Notes under the pieces: model-generated
Told to the model about the DNA's origin: nothing
The model's input: the letters and a program-made list of their open reading frames with translations, nothing else
Databases searched by the model: none
Position numbers and translations under genes: made by a program
Shown here: positions 1-8,098 of the stretch, piece after piece
Layout of the letters: every line of letters begins with the position of its first letter
Position numbering within the stretch: the first letter of the stretch is position 1
Source of the DNA: Candidatus Cloacimonas sp. SDB
GTDB taxonomy: Bacteria > Cloacimonadota > Cloacimonadia > Cloacimonadales > TCS61
Assembly: GCA_001412425.1 (NCBI GenBank)
Contig: LKUH01000037.1
Coordinates: 1-19,843, forward strand
Length of the DNA: 19,843 bases
Direction: 5' to 3'

Positions 1-85
1 AGATTTATTCAGTTGTGAAATATTTCTTGCAAAAAAAACAGGTGTTGTTCATTTTGCAAAGTGGATGTTTGAATTATTTAATTAA
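1..85 (+). CDS. 3' end of an unidentified plus-strand gene (partial)
   Basis: Reading from base 2, the frame is open for 27 codons and ends in TAA at 83-85. The other frames close earlier or give no plausible tail. The visible C-terminus includes EIFLAKKTGVVHF and ends in FELFN. It is too short to assign to a family. The strong plus-strand intrinsic terminator that begins 13 bases after the stop supports this being the real end of a gene entering from the left. It converges with the metalloprotease gene on the other strand. Confidence 0.5.
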   Translation, partial: DLFSCEIFLAKKTGVVHFAKWMFELFN

Positions 86-97
86 TTCAATCTCTTA

Positions 98-139
98 AGA
101 AGCTTGTTTCCCCCCCAGAAACAGGCTTCTATTTTTTTT
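98..139 (+). terminator. Rho-independent terminator
   Basis: A 13-bp stem (98-110 with 118-130) has one G-U wobble and a loop of CCCCCCA. It is followed by A and eight T residues (132-139). The T-run lies only on the plus-strand side, so it terminates the gene ending at 85. On the minus strand no U-run follows, so it is not an equally good terminator for the metalloprotease gene. Confidence 0.9.
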
Positions 140-185
140 GAAGCCTCTCCCCGAAAGTGTTGCTGAAACTATTTACAGCTCTAGA

Positions 186-2831
186 TTATTTATTGTTATA
201 CTGCTGTGTTAAAGCTGCCTGTATTTTATCTTTTATGTCACTTAAATGAACTGCTGTCATTCTATCCATTTCAGTTTTATCAGTAATCTCTATCTTTTCT
301 GTTAAATTATTCAGATAAAATCTGGAGAGAGCAACAGCATCCTGGGGAATCTTACTGTCATCATTTAGCATAATTTCAATTAAACGGAAAGTATAGATCC
401 TCTGCAGTTCTCTTCTGAAACTGTTAATACTCTTTTCTTCAGTTAATTCCTGCCAGATAAATTCGTCCATCAGGCTGAACATGTCATCGATTCTGAAAAC
501 TTCTTCTTTAGAACTGAATCTGAGCTCGTTATCAACTAAGCGGCTTAGTACAAGTGGGTCATAAAGATGCGATAGAACTGTTGCCTGAATATTACTTATC
601 GCCGAATGAATGGGATAATCCAGTCTGCTTCTTGACCATATACCGCCTGTAAAGGTTCCCATTTTTTCATAAACAAGTTTATTCAAAAGATCCGGAGAAA
701 AATTGAAAGCATCAGGAGCCAGAATTTTTTCTGTAAGTAACTGTAAAGCTCTCCGCTGTTCATAAGCTGGCACGATTACAAAAGGTGGTCTTCCCTCGGG
801 GTCACCGATGTGATCTCTGTAAGTGTATAATCCGCCTACAAATTTTGATACATTGTGAGCTGCAATACTGTATTCTCCTAATCCCTGAGAAAAGACTTGT
901 AGCAGTTTTTGGTAAGACTCTCCCTCTTCCTCGAAATTATCAAGCAGATTATCCCATATTTCTTGAGCAATTTTGATCCTCTCGGTATAAAAATTGATCG
1001 GATCATTACTAAGATCAAAAATGTTACAGCTGGGATCCACTCCTCTGGTTGACATTCCGAAAGCATCTCCATCGGTTCCAAATGCCAGAAGCGGTTCTGT
1101 GCAGCGGGAAGCTATTTCGGCAAGTTTTTCTTCTTCCTCGGCTTCAGTAAAAGGAGTATAACCATAAGCTATTACCCAAAGATCCCAATATCCCGGCTTC
1201 CCTTGAAAAAAACTGCCCTGTTCACCATTAAGAGGTGCCAGATTAATGGGTGTATAGTCCATTATTGAACTGATTATGCCATGCTTTTTAGTAAAATTTT
1301 CATCCTGCAACTGCTCCAGAGTAAATACTGTACTGGCTTTAAAGTTATGTCTCAATCCCAGTGTGTGTCCAACTTCATGCATGACCAGATCTTTGATTCC
1401 CTGCTCAACAAATTCTTTTTCACTTATCTTACCACTGCTAAATAAACCTCTTACCTGCATAACACTGGACCCTAATCCCAATTGCTGCCCCATCCATTGT
1501 GATTGTGTTACAATTTCCCGATAATTCTGATAAGAGATATTCTTATCTTTCCATACTGCTGAATTTAAAGCATCAATCCAGCTGCCTGTTTCAATGATTT
1601 CGGTGAATTCTCTATAATAATAACGCAAAAAATCAACACTTATCCTCACATCTGCATCATAGATCTGCCCTGTATAGGGATTCACATGGGATGGCCCTAC
1701 AGCATAACCACTGCCAGGCTGAATTATCCATCTAATCGTATTATAGCGTGAATCTGCCGGATCCCAATCAGCATCATCGGGCATTTCCTTTACTACTATT
1801 GCATCTTTCAAACCTGCCTTCTCAAAGGCTTCATTCCAGGCTAAAATACCTTCTTTAACGGCTTTTCTGTATTTTACTGGTATGGTATTTTCCAGCCAGA
1901 ACACAATCGGTTCCTTTACTTTCGACACATTTCTGTCAGGTTTTTCTTTTTCCAGATGCCAGCGGTTTACATATCTTACATATGGTGAATCTGTATCCAG
2001 ATCGGTGTAATCCTGAAAAATAGTTGTAAATAAGCCTATTCTGTCATCTGCCAGCCTTGGCCTGTAATTATTATTAGGAATAGTAGAAATGCTGTAATGA
2101 TATCTATGCAGCATGCTGCGTGAATCAGGTAATGTGTATGCTCCCGTCCCCTCAGTATTGTAATAATGTAATATAACTTCTAATTCAGTATTCAGCGGAA
2201 AGGATTTCAGATAAGAAAAATAGCTGTTGTCCTTATCGAAGTTGTAACGCATTTTATATCTTGTGGTGGTAGCTTCAACCTGAGCAAGATCCTTGAGGAA
2301 TAAATCATCTGCTTTTATGAGAATAGCACCAGTTTCCTGCTGCTCTTTACAGCATTGTTTGGAAGAAGCAATGATCGAATTGGTAAAACTGTTATCCAGT
2401 GCCCTTCTTAAAGCAGGTTCTTCCGATCTGAAAGCAAGGTTCCTTTCTAACATTTGCACTTTCTTGTTGATCTTCTGAAAATAAAACACAAAATTCCAGA
2501 GCATGGCAGATGCATCGAAAATATAGGCATCACCAGTCTGCCTGGTTACGGTACATAAAAAATCTTTTTCCAGCTGTTCCGGAAGCAGTTCCAGGTAAAT
2601 CTCACCCGTATCGGAATTTTTATAAAAATTGAATAATCCTTCAATTTTTTCCAAATCCTCTACAAATTTATCAAAGCCCGTAACAGCTGCAACGCTGTCC
2701 TCTTGAACTGATTTAACTACCTCGGCAATTTCCTCTTTGGAAACTGTTGTATCAGGATCGTATTTATCCTGAGAATTTAAAAATACAAATGTGAAGAATA
2801 AAATTGTGAAGAATAAAATTGTTTTTTTCAT
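186..2831 (-). CDS. Secreted zinc-dependent metalloprotease (metzincin, DUF5117 type)
   Basis: This 881-aa protein begins with a hydrophobic signal peptide ending near residue 20 (FLNSQ), so it should act in the periplasm or outside the cell. The catalytic signature HEVGHTLGLRH at residues 485-495 is the metzincin zinc site HExxHxxGxxH. It is followed by a Met-turn, SIMDY, with Met525. The long N-terminal region before the catalytic domain and the overall length fit the large DUF5117/DUF4953 metalloproteases common in Bacteroidota and relatives; that assignment rests on recall of the family. The likely job is degradation of extracellular or periplasmic protein. The start is supported by AGGAG seven bases upstream. 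A perfect 15-bp tandem duplication inside the signal peptide gives ILFFT twice. The gene stands alone behind its own promoter-like TATAAT, 172 bp downstream of the urocanase gene. Confidence 0.88.
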   Translation of the reverse strand: MKKTILFFTILFFTFVFLNSQDKYDPDTTVSKEEIAEVVKSVQEDSVAAVTGFDKFVEDLEKIEGLFNFYKNSDTGEIYLELLPEQLEKDFLCTVTRQTGDAYIFDASAMLWNFVFYFQKINKKVQMLERNLAFRSEEPALRRALDNSFTNSIIASSKQCCKEQQETGAILIKADDLFLKDLAQVEATTTRYKMRYNFDKDNSYFSYLKSFPLNTELEVILHYYNTEGTGAYTLPDSRSMLHRYHYSISTIPNNNYRPRLADDRIGLFTTIFQDYTDLDTDSPYVRYVNRWHLEKEKPDRNVSKVKEPIVFWLENTIPVKYRKAVKEGILAWNEAFEKAGLKDAIVVKEMPDDADWDPADSRYNTIRWIIQPGSGYAVGPSHVNPYTGQIYDADVRISVDFLRYYYREFTEIIETGSWIDALNSAVWKDKNISYQNYREIVTQSQWMGQQLGLGSSVMQVRGLFSSGKISEKEFVEQGIKDLVMHEVGHTLGLRHNFKASTVFTLEQLQDENFTKKHGIISSIMDYTPINLAPLNGEQGSFFQGKPGYWDLWVIAYGYTPFTEAEEEEKLAEIASRCTEPLLAFGTDGDAFGMSTRGVDPSCNIFDLSNDPINFYTERIKIAQEIWDNLLDNFEEEGESYQKLLQVFSQGLGEYSIAAHNVSKFVGGLYTYRDHIGDPEGRPPFVIVPAYEQRRALQLLTEKILAPDAFNFSPDLLNKLVYEKMGTFTGGIWSRSRLDYPIHSAISNIQATVLSHLYDPLVLSRLVDNELRFSSKEEVFRIDDMFSLMDEFIWQELTEEKSINSFRRELQRIYTFRLIEIMLNDDSKIPQDAVALSRFYLNNLTEKIEITDKTEMDRMTAVHLSDIKDKIQAALTQQYNNK
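2791..2820 (-). repeat. Perfect 15-bp tandem duplication in the signal peptide
   Basis: GTGAAGAATAAAATT occurs twice in direct succession on the plus strand (2791-2805 and 2806-2820). On the coding strand it encodes two copies of ILFFT in the hydrophobic core of the metalloprotease signal peptide, and the frame is kept. It looks like a slippage or short-duplication event. Confidence 0.9.
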
Positions 2832-2926
2832 ACTCTCTCCTGTTCAGGGAATTGTATGACTTATTCCATTAAATAATTCTTTTAGTAAAGAAAAATTTCC
2901 GGGATTAATTAGTTACAGAGGTAAAA

Positions 2927-2932
2927 ATTATA
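2927..2932 (-). promoter_or_regulatory. Putative -10 element for the metalloprotease gene
   Basis: The minus strand has a perfect TATAAT about 95 bases before the start codon, preceded by eight A residues. A TTGAGA lies 19 bp further upstream, which is a long spacer for a -35 box. The region is AT-rich, so a chance match is possible. Confidence 0.4.
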
Positions 2933-3003
2933 TTTTTTTTACAGATCGTTTTCTCAAAATAACACTTTTCCACAAAATGAAGATTTATTTATTAAGATTA
3001 GTT

Positions 3004-5022
3004 TTAGAATATTTCCTTAACCAGTGAATTGATGAGATCATCAGAAACAAGATAAGGAATTGTTATATGACCTTTCCCCGCTTTTTTCCTGTTCCATTCC
3101 ACAGCAGTTTTCATTGCATTTTCGTTGCGGGCCCAGTTCCTTCGAGCCACTCCTCCCATTACATCCCAACTCAAACCGGATTCGATGATTTTATCAATTC
3201 TTGCACTGCCGTCCAGAACTATTCCATTACCGCCATTGCTGGCTCTTCCAATTCCAACTCCACCGCCATTGGAAAGAACTACCAGGGTCATTCCTCTGGC
3301 AACGTTACCTGCAAAACACTGAACAGACATGTCGGCTGTTACTCGACTACCATCATATATGTTAGCTGTTTCCCTGAAAGGTGAATCAGTTCCAGCTACA
3401 TCGTGATGATCTCTGCCCAGCATAACCATTCCGATCTTCCCTTCCCGGATCAGTTTATTGAAGGCAGTGGCAATTTTTATACGTCCCTCTTCATCAGCAT
3501 AGAGTATTCTGGCTTTGGTGCCTACAACCAGTTTATTGGCGGCTGCATCCCTGATCCAGACATAATTATCTCTGTGGGTCGCGCTTAACTCTGGGTTGAT
3601 ACAGGCCATTGCAGTTTTATCTGTTAACTCAAGATCTTGCTCCTTACCGCTTAAACATACCCAGCGGAATGGTCCAAAACCATTATCAAAACAGATAGGT
3701 CCCATTATGTCTTCTACATAAGAAGGCCAGATAAACCCCTCCGAAGTATCAATTTTATTTGCTGAAATATCTTTCTCTCCGGCTTCAAATACAGAAGCCA
3801 TAAAACTATTGCCATAATCCCAGAAATGAGAACCTTTATCGGTTAATCTCTTTAAAACTGCAAAATGTCTTCTCAGCGACTTATCTACAAGTTCTTTAAA
3901 CTTATCAGGATCTTGCTTTATCAATTGTCTGCCTTCTGCAAATGAGATTCCCGCGGGAGTATAACCTCCTTCATAAACTGCATGACAGGAAGTTTGATCT
4001 GACAGCAATTCCGCTGTAATATTTTTCGTATCGAAATACTCAAGCAGATCAACAATATTACCGTGGTAAGCAATAGATACACTCTCTTTTTTTACCCGGT
4101 ATTCCTCTGCCCAGCCAGCAACCTCAGATAGATTGTCAGATACCAGAGAAACCCATCCCTGATTATATCTGGTTTTTATCCTGCTTTTATCAACTTCAGC
4201 AATAATTCCTATTCCCCCAGATATTTCAACCGCTTTGGGCTGAGCTCCACTCATTCCGCCCAGACCTGAAGAAATAAACAGCACTCCTGTCAGATCCTTA
4301 TCCTGTGGAATTCCCAGATATTTTCGACCTGCATTCAATAAAGTAAGGTAAGTACCGTGAACTATTCCCTGTGGCCCAATATACATCCATCCGCCAGCAG
4401 TCATCTGACCGTAATTAGAAACTCCCAGCGCGGCAAGTTTTTTGAAATTATCGGGATCATCCCATTGTCCCACAATTAATCCATTAGTATTAATAACGCG
4501 GGGAGCATTTCTGTGGGAAGGAAATAAACCTACTGGATGTCCGGAACTTACTACCAGGGTCTGATCCTCTTGCATTATTTGTAAATATTTCTTTACCAGC
4601 TGATACTGCATCCAGTTCTGAAACACCTGCCCTGTTTCGCCATAAGTAACTAACTCATAAGGATATAAAGCAACCTCAAAATCAAGATTATTATCTATCA
4701 TCACCTGCAAAGCTCTTGCTTCGGGTATTCCTTCATATTCATCAACCGGTCTTCCCTTGATCTCACTGGCTGGACGGTAGCGATAGCCATAGATTCGCCC
4801 CATTGTTCTCAACTCTTCCAGAAACTCCGGTGCCAGAATGTTATGTAACTCAACGGGAATATAACGTAAGGCATTACGCAAAGCAATTTCAGTTTCTTTC
4901 CTGTTCAGGGTGAAACCTCTGTTAGGCGCTCTTCTTATCCCCGCTTCAAATTCCATTTTTGGAGGCAGTTTTTTAGGAAGTTTTATTGTTATAACATTAT
5001 TTTTTTTACCTGAATCTTTCAT
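3004..5022 (-). CDS. hutU: Urocanate hydratase, long (eukaryote-like) form
   Basis: Urocanase adds water to urocanate to give 4-imidazolone-5-propionate, the second step of histidine degradation, using tightly bound NAD+ in the cytoplasm. Conserved blocks seen are YGQMTAG and YIGPQGIVHGT (204-224), SGLGGMSGAQ (252-261), SDQTSCH (341-347), GFGPFRWVC with Cys456 (448-456), GRDHHDVAGTDSPFRE (536-551) and GGVARRNW (623-630). The FRWVC cysteine corresponds to the one regarded as essential in bacterial urocanase. At 672 aa it is about 115 aa longer than the usual bacterial enzyme (about 555 aa). It resembles the animal UROC1 type in length and in its N-terminal block (EIALRNALRY, APEFLEELRTMGRIY). 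The start is set by GGGAG eight to nine bases upstream, embedded in the last codons of the preceding gene, so translation is probably coupled to it. No hutH, hutI or formiminotransferase gene is in the window. Confidence 0.95.
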   Translation of the reverse strand: MKDSGKKNNVITIKLPKKLPPKMEFEAGIRRAPNRGFTLNRKETEIALRNALRYIPVELHNILAPEFLEELRTMGRIYGYRYRPASEIKGRPVDEYEGIPEARALQVMIDNNLDFEVALYPYELVTYGETGQVFQNWMQYQLVKKYLQIMQEDQTLVVSSGHPVGLFPSHRNAPRVINTNGLIVGQWDDPDNFKKLAALGVSNYGQMTAGGWMYIGPQGIVHGTYLTLLNAGRKYLGIPQDKDLTGVLFISSGLGGMSGAQPKAVEISGGIGIIAEVDKSRIKTRYNQGWVSLVSDNLSEVAGWAEEYRVKKESVSIAYHGNIVDLLEYFDTKNITAELLSDQTSCHAVYEGGYTPAGISFAEGRQLIKQDPDKFKELVDKSLRRHFAVLKRLTDKGSHFWDYGNSFMASVFEAGEKDISANKIDTSEGFIWPSYVEDIMGPICFDNGFGPFRWVCLSGKEQDLELTDKTAMACINPELSATHRDNYVWIRDAAANKLVVGTKARILYADEEGRIKIATAFNKLIREGKIGMVMLGRDHHDVAGTDSPFRETANIYDGSRVTADMSVQCFAGNVARGMTLVVLSNGGGVGIGRASNGGNGIVLDGSARIDKIIESGLSWDVMGGVARRNWARNENAMKTAVEWNRKKAGKGHITIPYLVSDDLINSLVKEIF

Positions 5023-5027
5023 CTTTT

Positions 5028-5861
5028 TTATCTCCCGCTAAATGAGTCTATAACTCCAGATTTAAAAAAATTATACCCGTTATTTGTACTTTCAGTACAG
5101 TAAGCTTTTATTCTCTTTTCAAGTTTATTAACAACATCAAGCTGAATACTGTTATTTCTGCCCGATTTATACTGTTTGCGTAGAATGAATATAGAATTAA
5201 AGGGTGAATTAGAAATATCAGGTTTGAATTCATCATCCAAAGTTTCTGTAACGATGATCGCTTTGGATTTTTCAAATGTTGCTTTTGCCTGATTCGCATA
5301 ATATTCTATCGTAATATAATCTTTCTCGGTTAAATTCTGATAAGTAAAGAATAGGATCAACGGTAAAACCAGTTGATGCTTATTGAATCTTCTTTTGCCT
5401 GTAACCCTGAACTGAAAATCCAATTTTTGAGCGAGATGTAGAATCTTGGCAGAAGAATAATATTCAAACTTCGGATGATCGGACATAGAACACAAATTTG
5501 CCGGATTAAATTTCAATTCTGTGCTGAAAGCCTGATAACCCCAGGATATTCCCAAGTTTGTATAAATTTCAGTTCTTTTAATGAACACGGTTAAAAGATC
5601 ATCCAGATAAGCAGCTGAGTAAATTGGGGAATCGGGCTTAAAACCATTCTTTGTTGAATTATTATATTTATATTTATTATTGGAAATTGCCGATATGAAC
5701 GTATTTAAGGATTTCACCAGATTTTCATTGGAAACATCATTAAATTTCTCCGCTTTCTTCTCAAAACTCTGCCATTTCAGCATGATCTCATGTAAATACA
5801 TCCTGTTAACAGGATTTTTCCTGTCATTGATCAATTCTTTAATACCTTCTCTGTAATACAT
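5028..5861 (-). CDS. Bpu10I/BbvCI-type restriction endonuclease homologue, apparently catalytically degenerate
   Basis: This 277-aa protein has no signal peptide or membrane segment. From memory of the BbvCI subunit, I see a co-linear match: a helical N-terminal part with LVKSLNTFISAI, then LKFNPAN (116-122), LDF (147-149), a hydrophobic strand LVLPLIL (164-170), an invariant-length 39-residue stretch to IIVTE (202-206), and IFILRKQYKSGRNN (224-237). In BbvCI the last block reads similarly (IYILRHQRNSERN). In that enzyme the strand after the proline carries the PD-(D/E)XK catalytic pair ECK. Here the aligned positions 172-174 are Phe-Thr-Tyr, so only the aspartate (Asp148) is kept. No methyltransferase gene is next to it. 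It is the first gene of a two-gene unit with hutU: its TAA lies five bases before the hutU ATG. The family assignment is inference without a database search, and the alternative is an unrelated orphan protein. Confidence 0.55.
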   Translation of the reverse strand: MYYREGIKELINDRKNPVNRMYLHEIMLKWQSFEKKAEKFNDVSNENLVKSLNTFISAISNNKYKYNNSTKNGFKPDSPIYSAAYLDDLLTVFIKRTEIYTNLGISWGYQAFSTELKFNPANLCSMSDHPKFEYYSSAKILHLAQKLDFQFRVTGKRRFNKHQLVLPLILFFTYQNLTEKDYITIEYYANQAKATFEKSKAIIVTETLDDEFKPDISNSPFNSIFILRKQYKSGRNNSIQLDVVNKLEKRIKAYCTESTNNGYNFFKSGVIDSFSGR

Positions 5862-5945
5862 TTATTACCTCTTTATTTGTGGATTAGAAAAAACTTTTCC
5901 GCGTAATCGAAAGTTCTATTAACAAATCTGTTCCCATTGCTATAT

Positions 5946-5978
5946 TTGTCAAATATCTTTTATTATACCATTGACAAA
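5946..5978. promoter_or_regulatory. Inverted repeat between divergent genes (operator-like)
   Basis: Perfect 8-bp arms TTTGTCAA (5946-5953) and TTGACAAA (5971-5978) are separated by 17 bases, in the 156-bp gap between the restriction-enzyme-like gene and the allantoinase-like gene. The spacer contains the extended -10 box of the leftward gene. The right arm contains a TTGACA that could be the -35 box of the rightward gene, although no convincing -10 follows at normal spacing. Confidence 0.45.
5962..5970 (-). promoter_or_regulatory. Extended -10 promoter for the leftward gene pair
   Basis: The minus strand reads TGGTATAAT, a perfect extended -10 (TGnTATAAT), about 100 bases before the ATG at 5861. 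No good -35 box is visible, which is tolerated by extended -10 promoters. It would drive the 277-aa gene and hutU. Confidence 0.5.
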
Positions 5979-6017
5979 AAATATTATCGATTTCCACTAT
6001 GATGATCAGGAGTTTGT

Positions 6018-7370
6018 ATGAAACTTATTAAAAACGCTATGATACTGGATGAAAAGACTTTAGAGACAAGCTTGAAAAATATTTATTTCAATCAGAAGAT
6101 CACCGGAATTTCTTCCCTCTTCAACCCTGGAAAATTTGATGAAATAATTGATTTAGAAGGAAAATTGTTAATCCCCGGTTGCATTGATCCTCATGTGCAC
6201 TTTAATGATCCGGGCTTTACTCATCATGAAAATTTCTTTACCGGAACGGCTGCCGCTGCCGCTGGAGGAGTTACAACTGTTATTGATATGCCCTGCACTT
6301 CAATTCCCGCTGTTACTAATAAGAAAAATCTCCACGAAAAACTGGCGGTGATAAATTCTAAAGCCTTAATAGATTTCGCCCTCTGGGGTGGGATTAGAAA
6401 GGAAGACTACCCTTATGAAAATAACCAGATCATAGAACTCTGGAATGAAGGTGTGGTGGGATTTAAGATCTATACCATTTCAGGCATGAAAGATTTCCAG
6501 GCACTCACATATGAAGAGATTGAATATGTCTTTTATAAATTTCCCGATCTGCTTTTTGCCTTTCATGCCGAAGATAAAAACACGATAGAAGAAAATCTCA
6601 ATTCCCTCAAAGAAGAAGATCTTAAAACCTGGCATAAATTTCCTGAGATCAGATCAATATCTGCTGAATTTACTGCGGTTAAAAAAATTATCGACCTGCT
6701 AAAAAATAATAAAGTTCATTTTGTTCATATCAGCAGCAAAAAAGCTGCAGAAACAATTATTGCTGCAAAAAAACAATATTATAACCTCAGCCTGGAAACC
6801 TGCCCTCATTATTTACATTTCACCTGTAAAGACTTTACCCGGCTTCAAGGAAAACTTAAAACAACTCCGCCGGTTAAATATGAGCAGGATAAAGAATTCT
6901 TAATAAATTCACTAATTAATGGAGATCTTGATTTTATCGCAACTGATCATGCCGGATGTGATTATCAGACCGAAAAGCAGCTCTCCGATTTCTCCAAAAT
7001 CTACAGCGGAATTCCTGGTATACAGCTCTCCATTCCCTATCTTTTCTCGGAATTCTATCTGAAAGAAAAAATTTCCCTGCCTAGAATGATCCAGATTACT
7101 TCTGAAAATCAGGCAAAACGATACGGTTTATATCCCCGTAAAGGAAGCCTGCAAATTGGCTCTGATGCTGATTTTACAGTTATTGATCTTAATAAAAAAT
7201 TTAAGGTTGATGAAAAGAAACTTCTTTCAATCGGGAAATACAGCCCTTTCCATAACGAAATCTTCAATTGCTCTGTAGCTTACACCATTGTAAGGGGTCG
7301 GATAATTTATAATTCAGAGCAGGGAATTGTCTCAGCTAAAGGTTATGGTAAATGGATCAGAAGAAAATAA
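6018..7370 (+). CDS. Cyclic amidohydrolase, allantoinase (AllB) type
   Basis: This 450-aa protein is a member of the amidohydrolase superfamily that opens cyclic amide rings with two metal ions. The metal-site residues are all visible: His59 and His61 in DPHVHFNDPG, carboxylatable Lys150 in GFKIY, His183 in FHAED, His237 in VHISS and Asp310 in ATDHAGCD. The block GTAAAAAGGVTTVIDMP (76-92) with SIP following, ETCPHYL and the C-terminal SPF...VRGRIIYNSEQG are closer to allantoinase than to dihydroorotase as I remember them. Allantoinase converts allantoin to allantoate in purine breakdown, but dihydroorotase or dihydropyrimidinase activity cannot be excluded from sequence alone. AGGAG sits five bases before the ATG. 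It is the only complete plus-strand gene, divergent from the restriction-enzyme-like gene and ending 13 bases from the end of nrdG. No other ureide gene is nearby. Confidence 0.8.
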   Translation: MKLIKNAMILDEKTLETSLKNIYFNQKITGISSLFNPGKFDEIIDLEGKLLIPGCIDPHVHFNDPGFTHHENFFTGTAAAAAGGVTTVIDMPCTSIPAVTNKKNLHEKLAVINSKALIDFALWGGIRKEDYPYENNQIIELWNEGVVGFKIYTISGMKDFQALTYEEIEYVFYKFPDLLFAFHAEDKNTIEENLNSLKEEDLKTWHKFPEIRSISAEFTAVKKIIDLLKNNKVHFVHISSKKAAETIIAAKKQYYNLSLETCPHYLHFTCKDFTRLQGKLKTTPPVKYEQDKEFLINSLINGDLDFIATDHAGCDYQTEKQLSDFSKIYSGIPGIQLSIPYLFSEFYLKEKISLPRMIQITSENQAKRYGLYPRKGSLQIGSDADFTVIDLNKKFKVDEKKLLSIGKYSPFHNEIFNCSVAYTIVRGRIIYNSEQGIVSAKGYGKWIRRK

Positions 7371-7383
7371 ACTGGTCCTAAGC

Positions 7384-8073
7384 CTATCTTACGTAAACTT
7401 CTGAATAATTAAGATGGAATTTATCCAGTAAAATATTAATTCTTTCCAACGGTAGAGGAACTGCTTGCATAAATTTTTCATTCACAGTTTTTGCCGGAAC
7501 AAAATTCTGCAGGAAATATCTGGTTTTTTTACCCAGTAAATTGCCTATATCCAGAATTTCATCTTCAGTTAACAAATTCTTTACTAACGTGCTTCTAAAT
7601 TCATGCTCTACACCGGAAGTTTTGATCAGCTCAATACTCCTGCTTATCTTACTGATATCAACTGCACATCTGGTTACCTGAGAATATTTGCTGAGAGGAG
7701 CTTTAATGTCCATTGCCAGATAATCAACTAAATCATTTTTAACTAAATGCTCCAGTACATCTGGATTTGTCCCGTTTGTGTCCAGTTTGACTAAAAATCC
7801 GAGATCCTTTATCCTTTTAATGAAAACATGAAGATCACGATGAAGTGTCGGCTCACCACCAGTTATCACTACAGCATCCAGTAGACCAATGCGATTTTCT
7901 AAAAAAGAAAATACTATTTCCATCGGCACAGGAGTCTGATATTTTTCCGGTTTAACTAATTCGGGGTTATGACAGTAAGGACAGCGGAAATTACAACCTT
8001 GAGTAAATACTATGGCACTTAATTTGCCTTCGTAATCGATCATGGAAAATTTCTGTAAAGCTCCGATTTTCAT
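7384..8073 (-). CDS. nrdG: Anaerobic ribonucleotide reductase activating protein (radical SAM)
   Basis: NrdG uses S-adenosylmethionine and a [4Fe-4S] cluster to place the glycyl radical on NrdD. The cluster motif CxxxCxxC is CNFRCPYC with Cys27, Cys31 and Cys34, and it is followed by a GGEPT motif typical of radical SAM enzymes. At 229 aa it matches the longer NrdG2-like subtype (IDYEGKLSAIVFTQGCNF) rather than the roughly 155-aa E. coli form. The gene follows nrdD after 25 bases, with AGGA upstream of its ATG, so the two are co-transcribed and functionally paired. No terminator is visible in the 13 bases separating it from the convergent allantoinase-like gene. Confidence 0.93.
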   Translation of the reverse strand: MKIGALQKFSMIDYEGKLSAIVFTQGCNFRCPYCHNPELVKPEKYQTPVPMEIVFSFLENRIGLLDAVVITGGEPTLHRDLHVFIKRIKDLGFLVKLDTNGTNPDVLEHLVKNDLVDYLAMDIKAPLSKYSQVTRCAVDISKISRSIELIKTSGVEHEFRSTLVKNLLTEDEILDIGNLLGKKTRYFLQNFVPAKTVNEKFMQAVPLPLERINILLDKFHLNYSEVYVR

Positions 8074-8098
8074 GACATATCCTGTACAAAAATATCTG

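Noticed and set aside
3067..3384. 105-codon open frame on the plus strand inside hutU
   Set aside because: It is antisense to a strongly conserved urocanase region and has no recognisable domain; it is a shadow frame.
7371..7383. Bidirectional terminator between the convergent allantoinase-like and nrdG genes
   Set aside because: The gap is only 13 bases, and no hairpin with a U-run is visible in or beside it.
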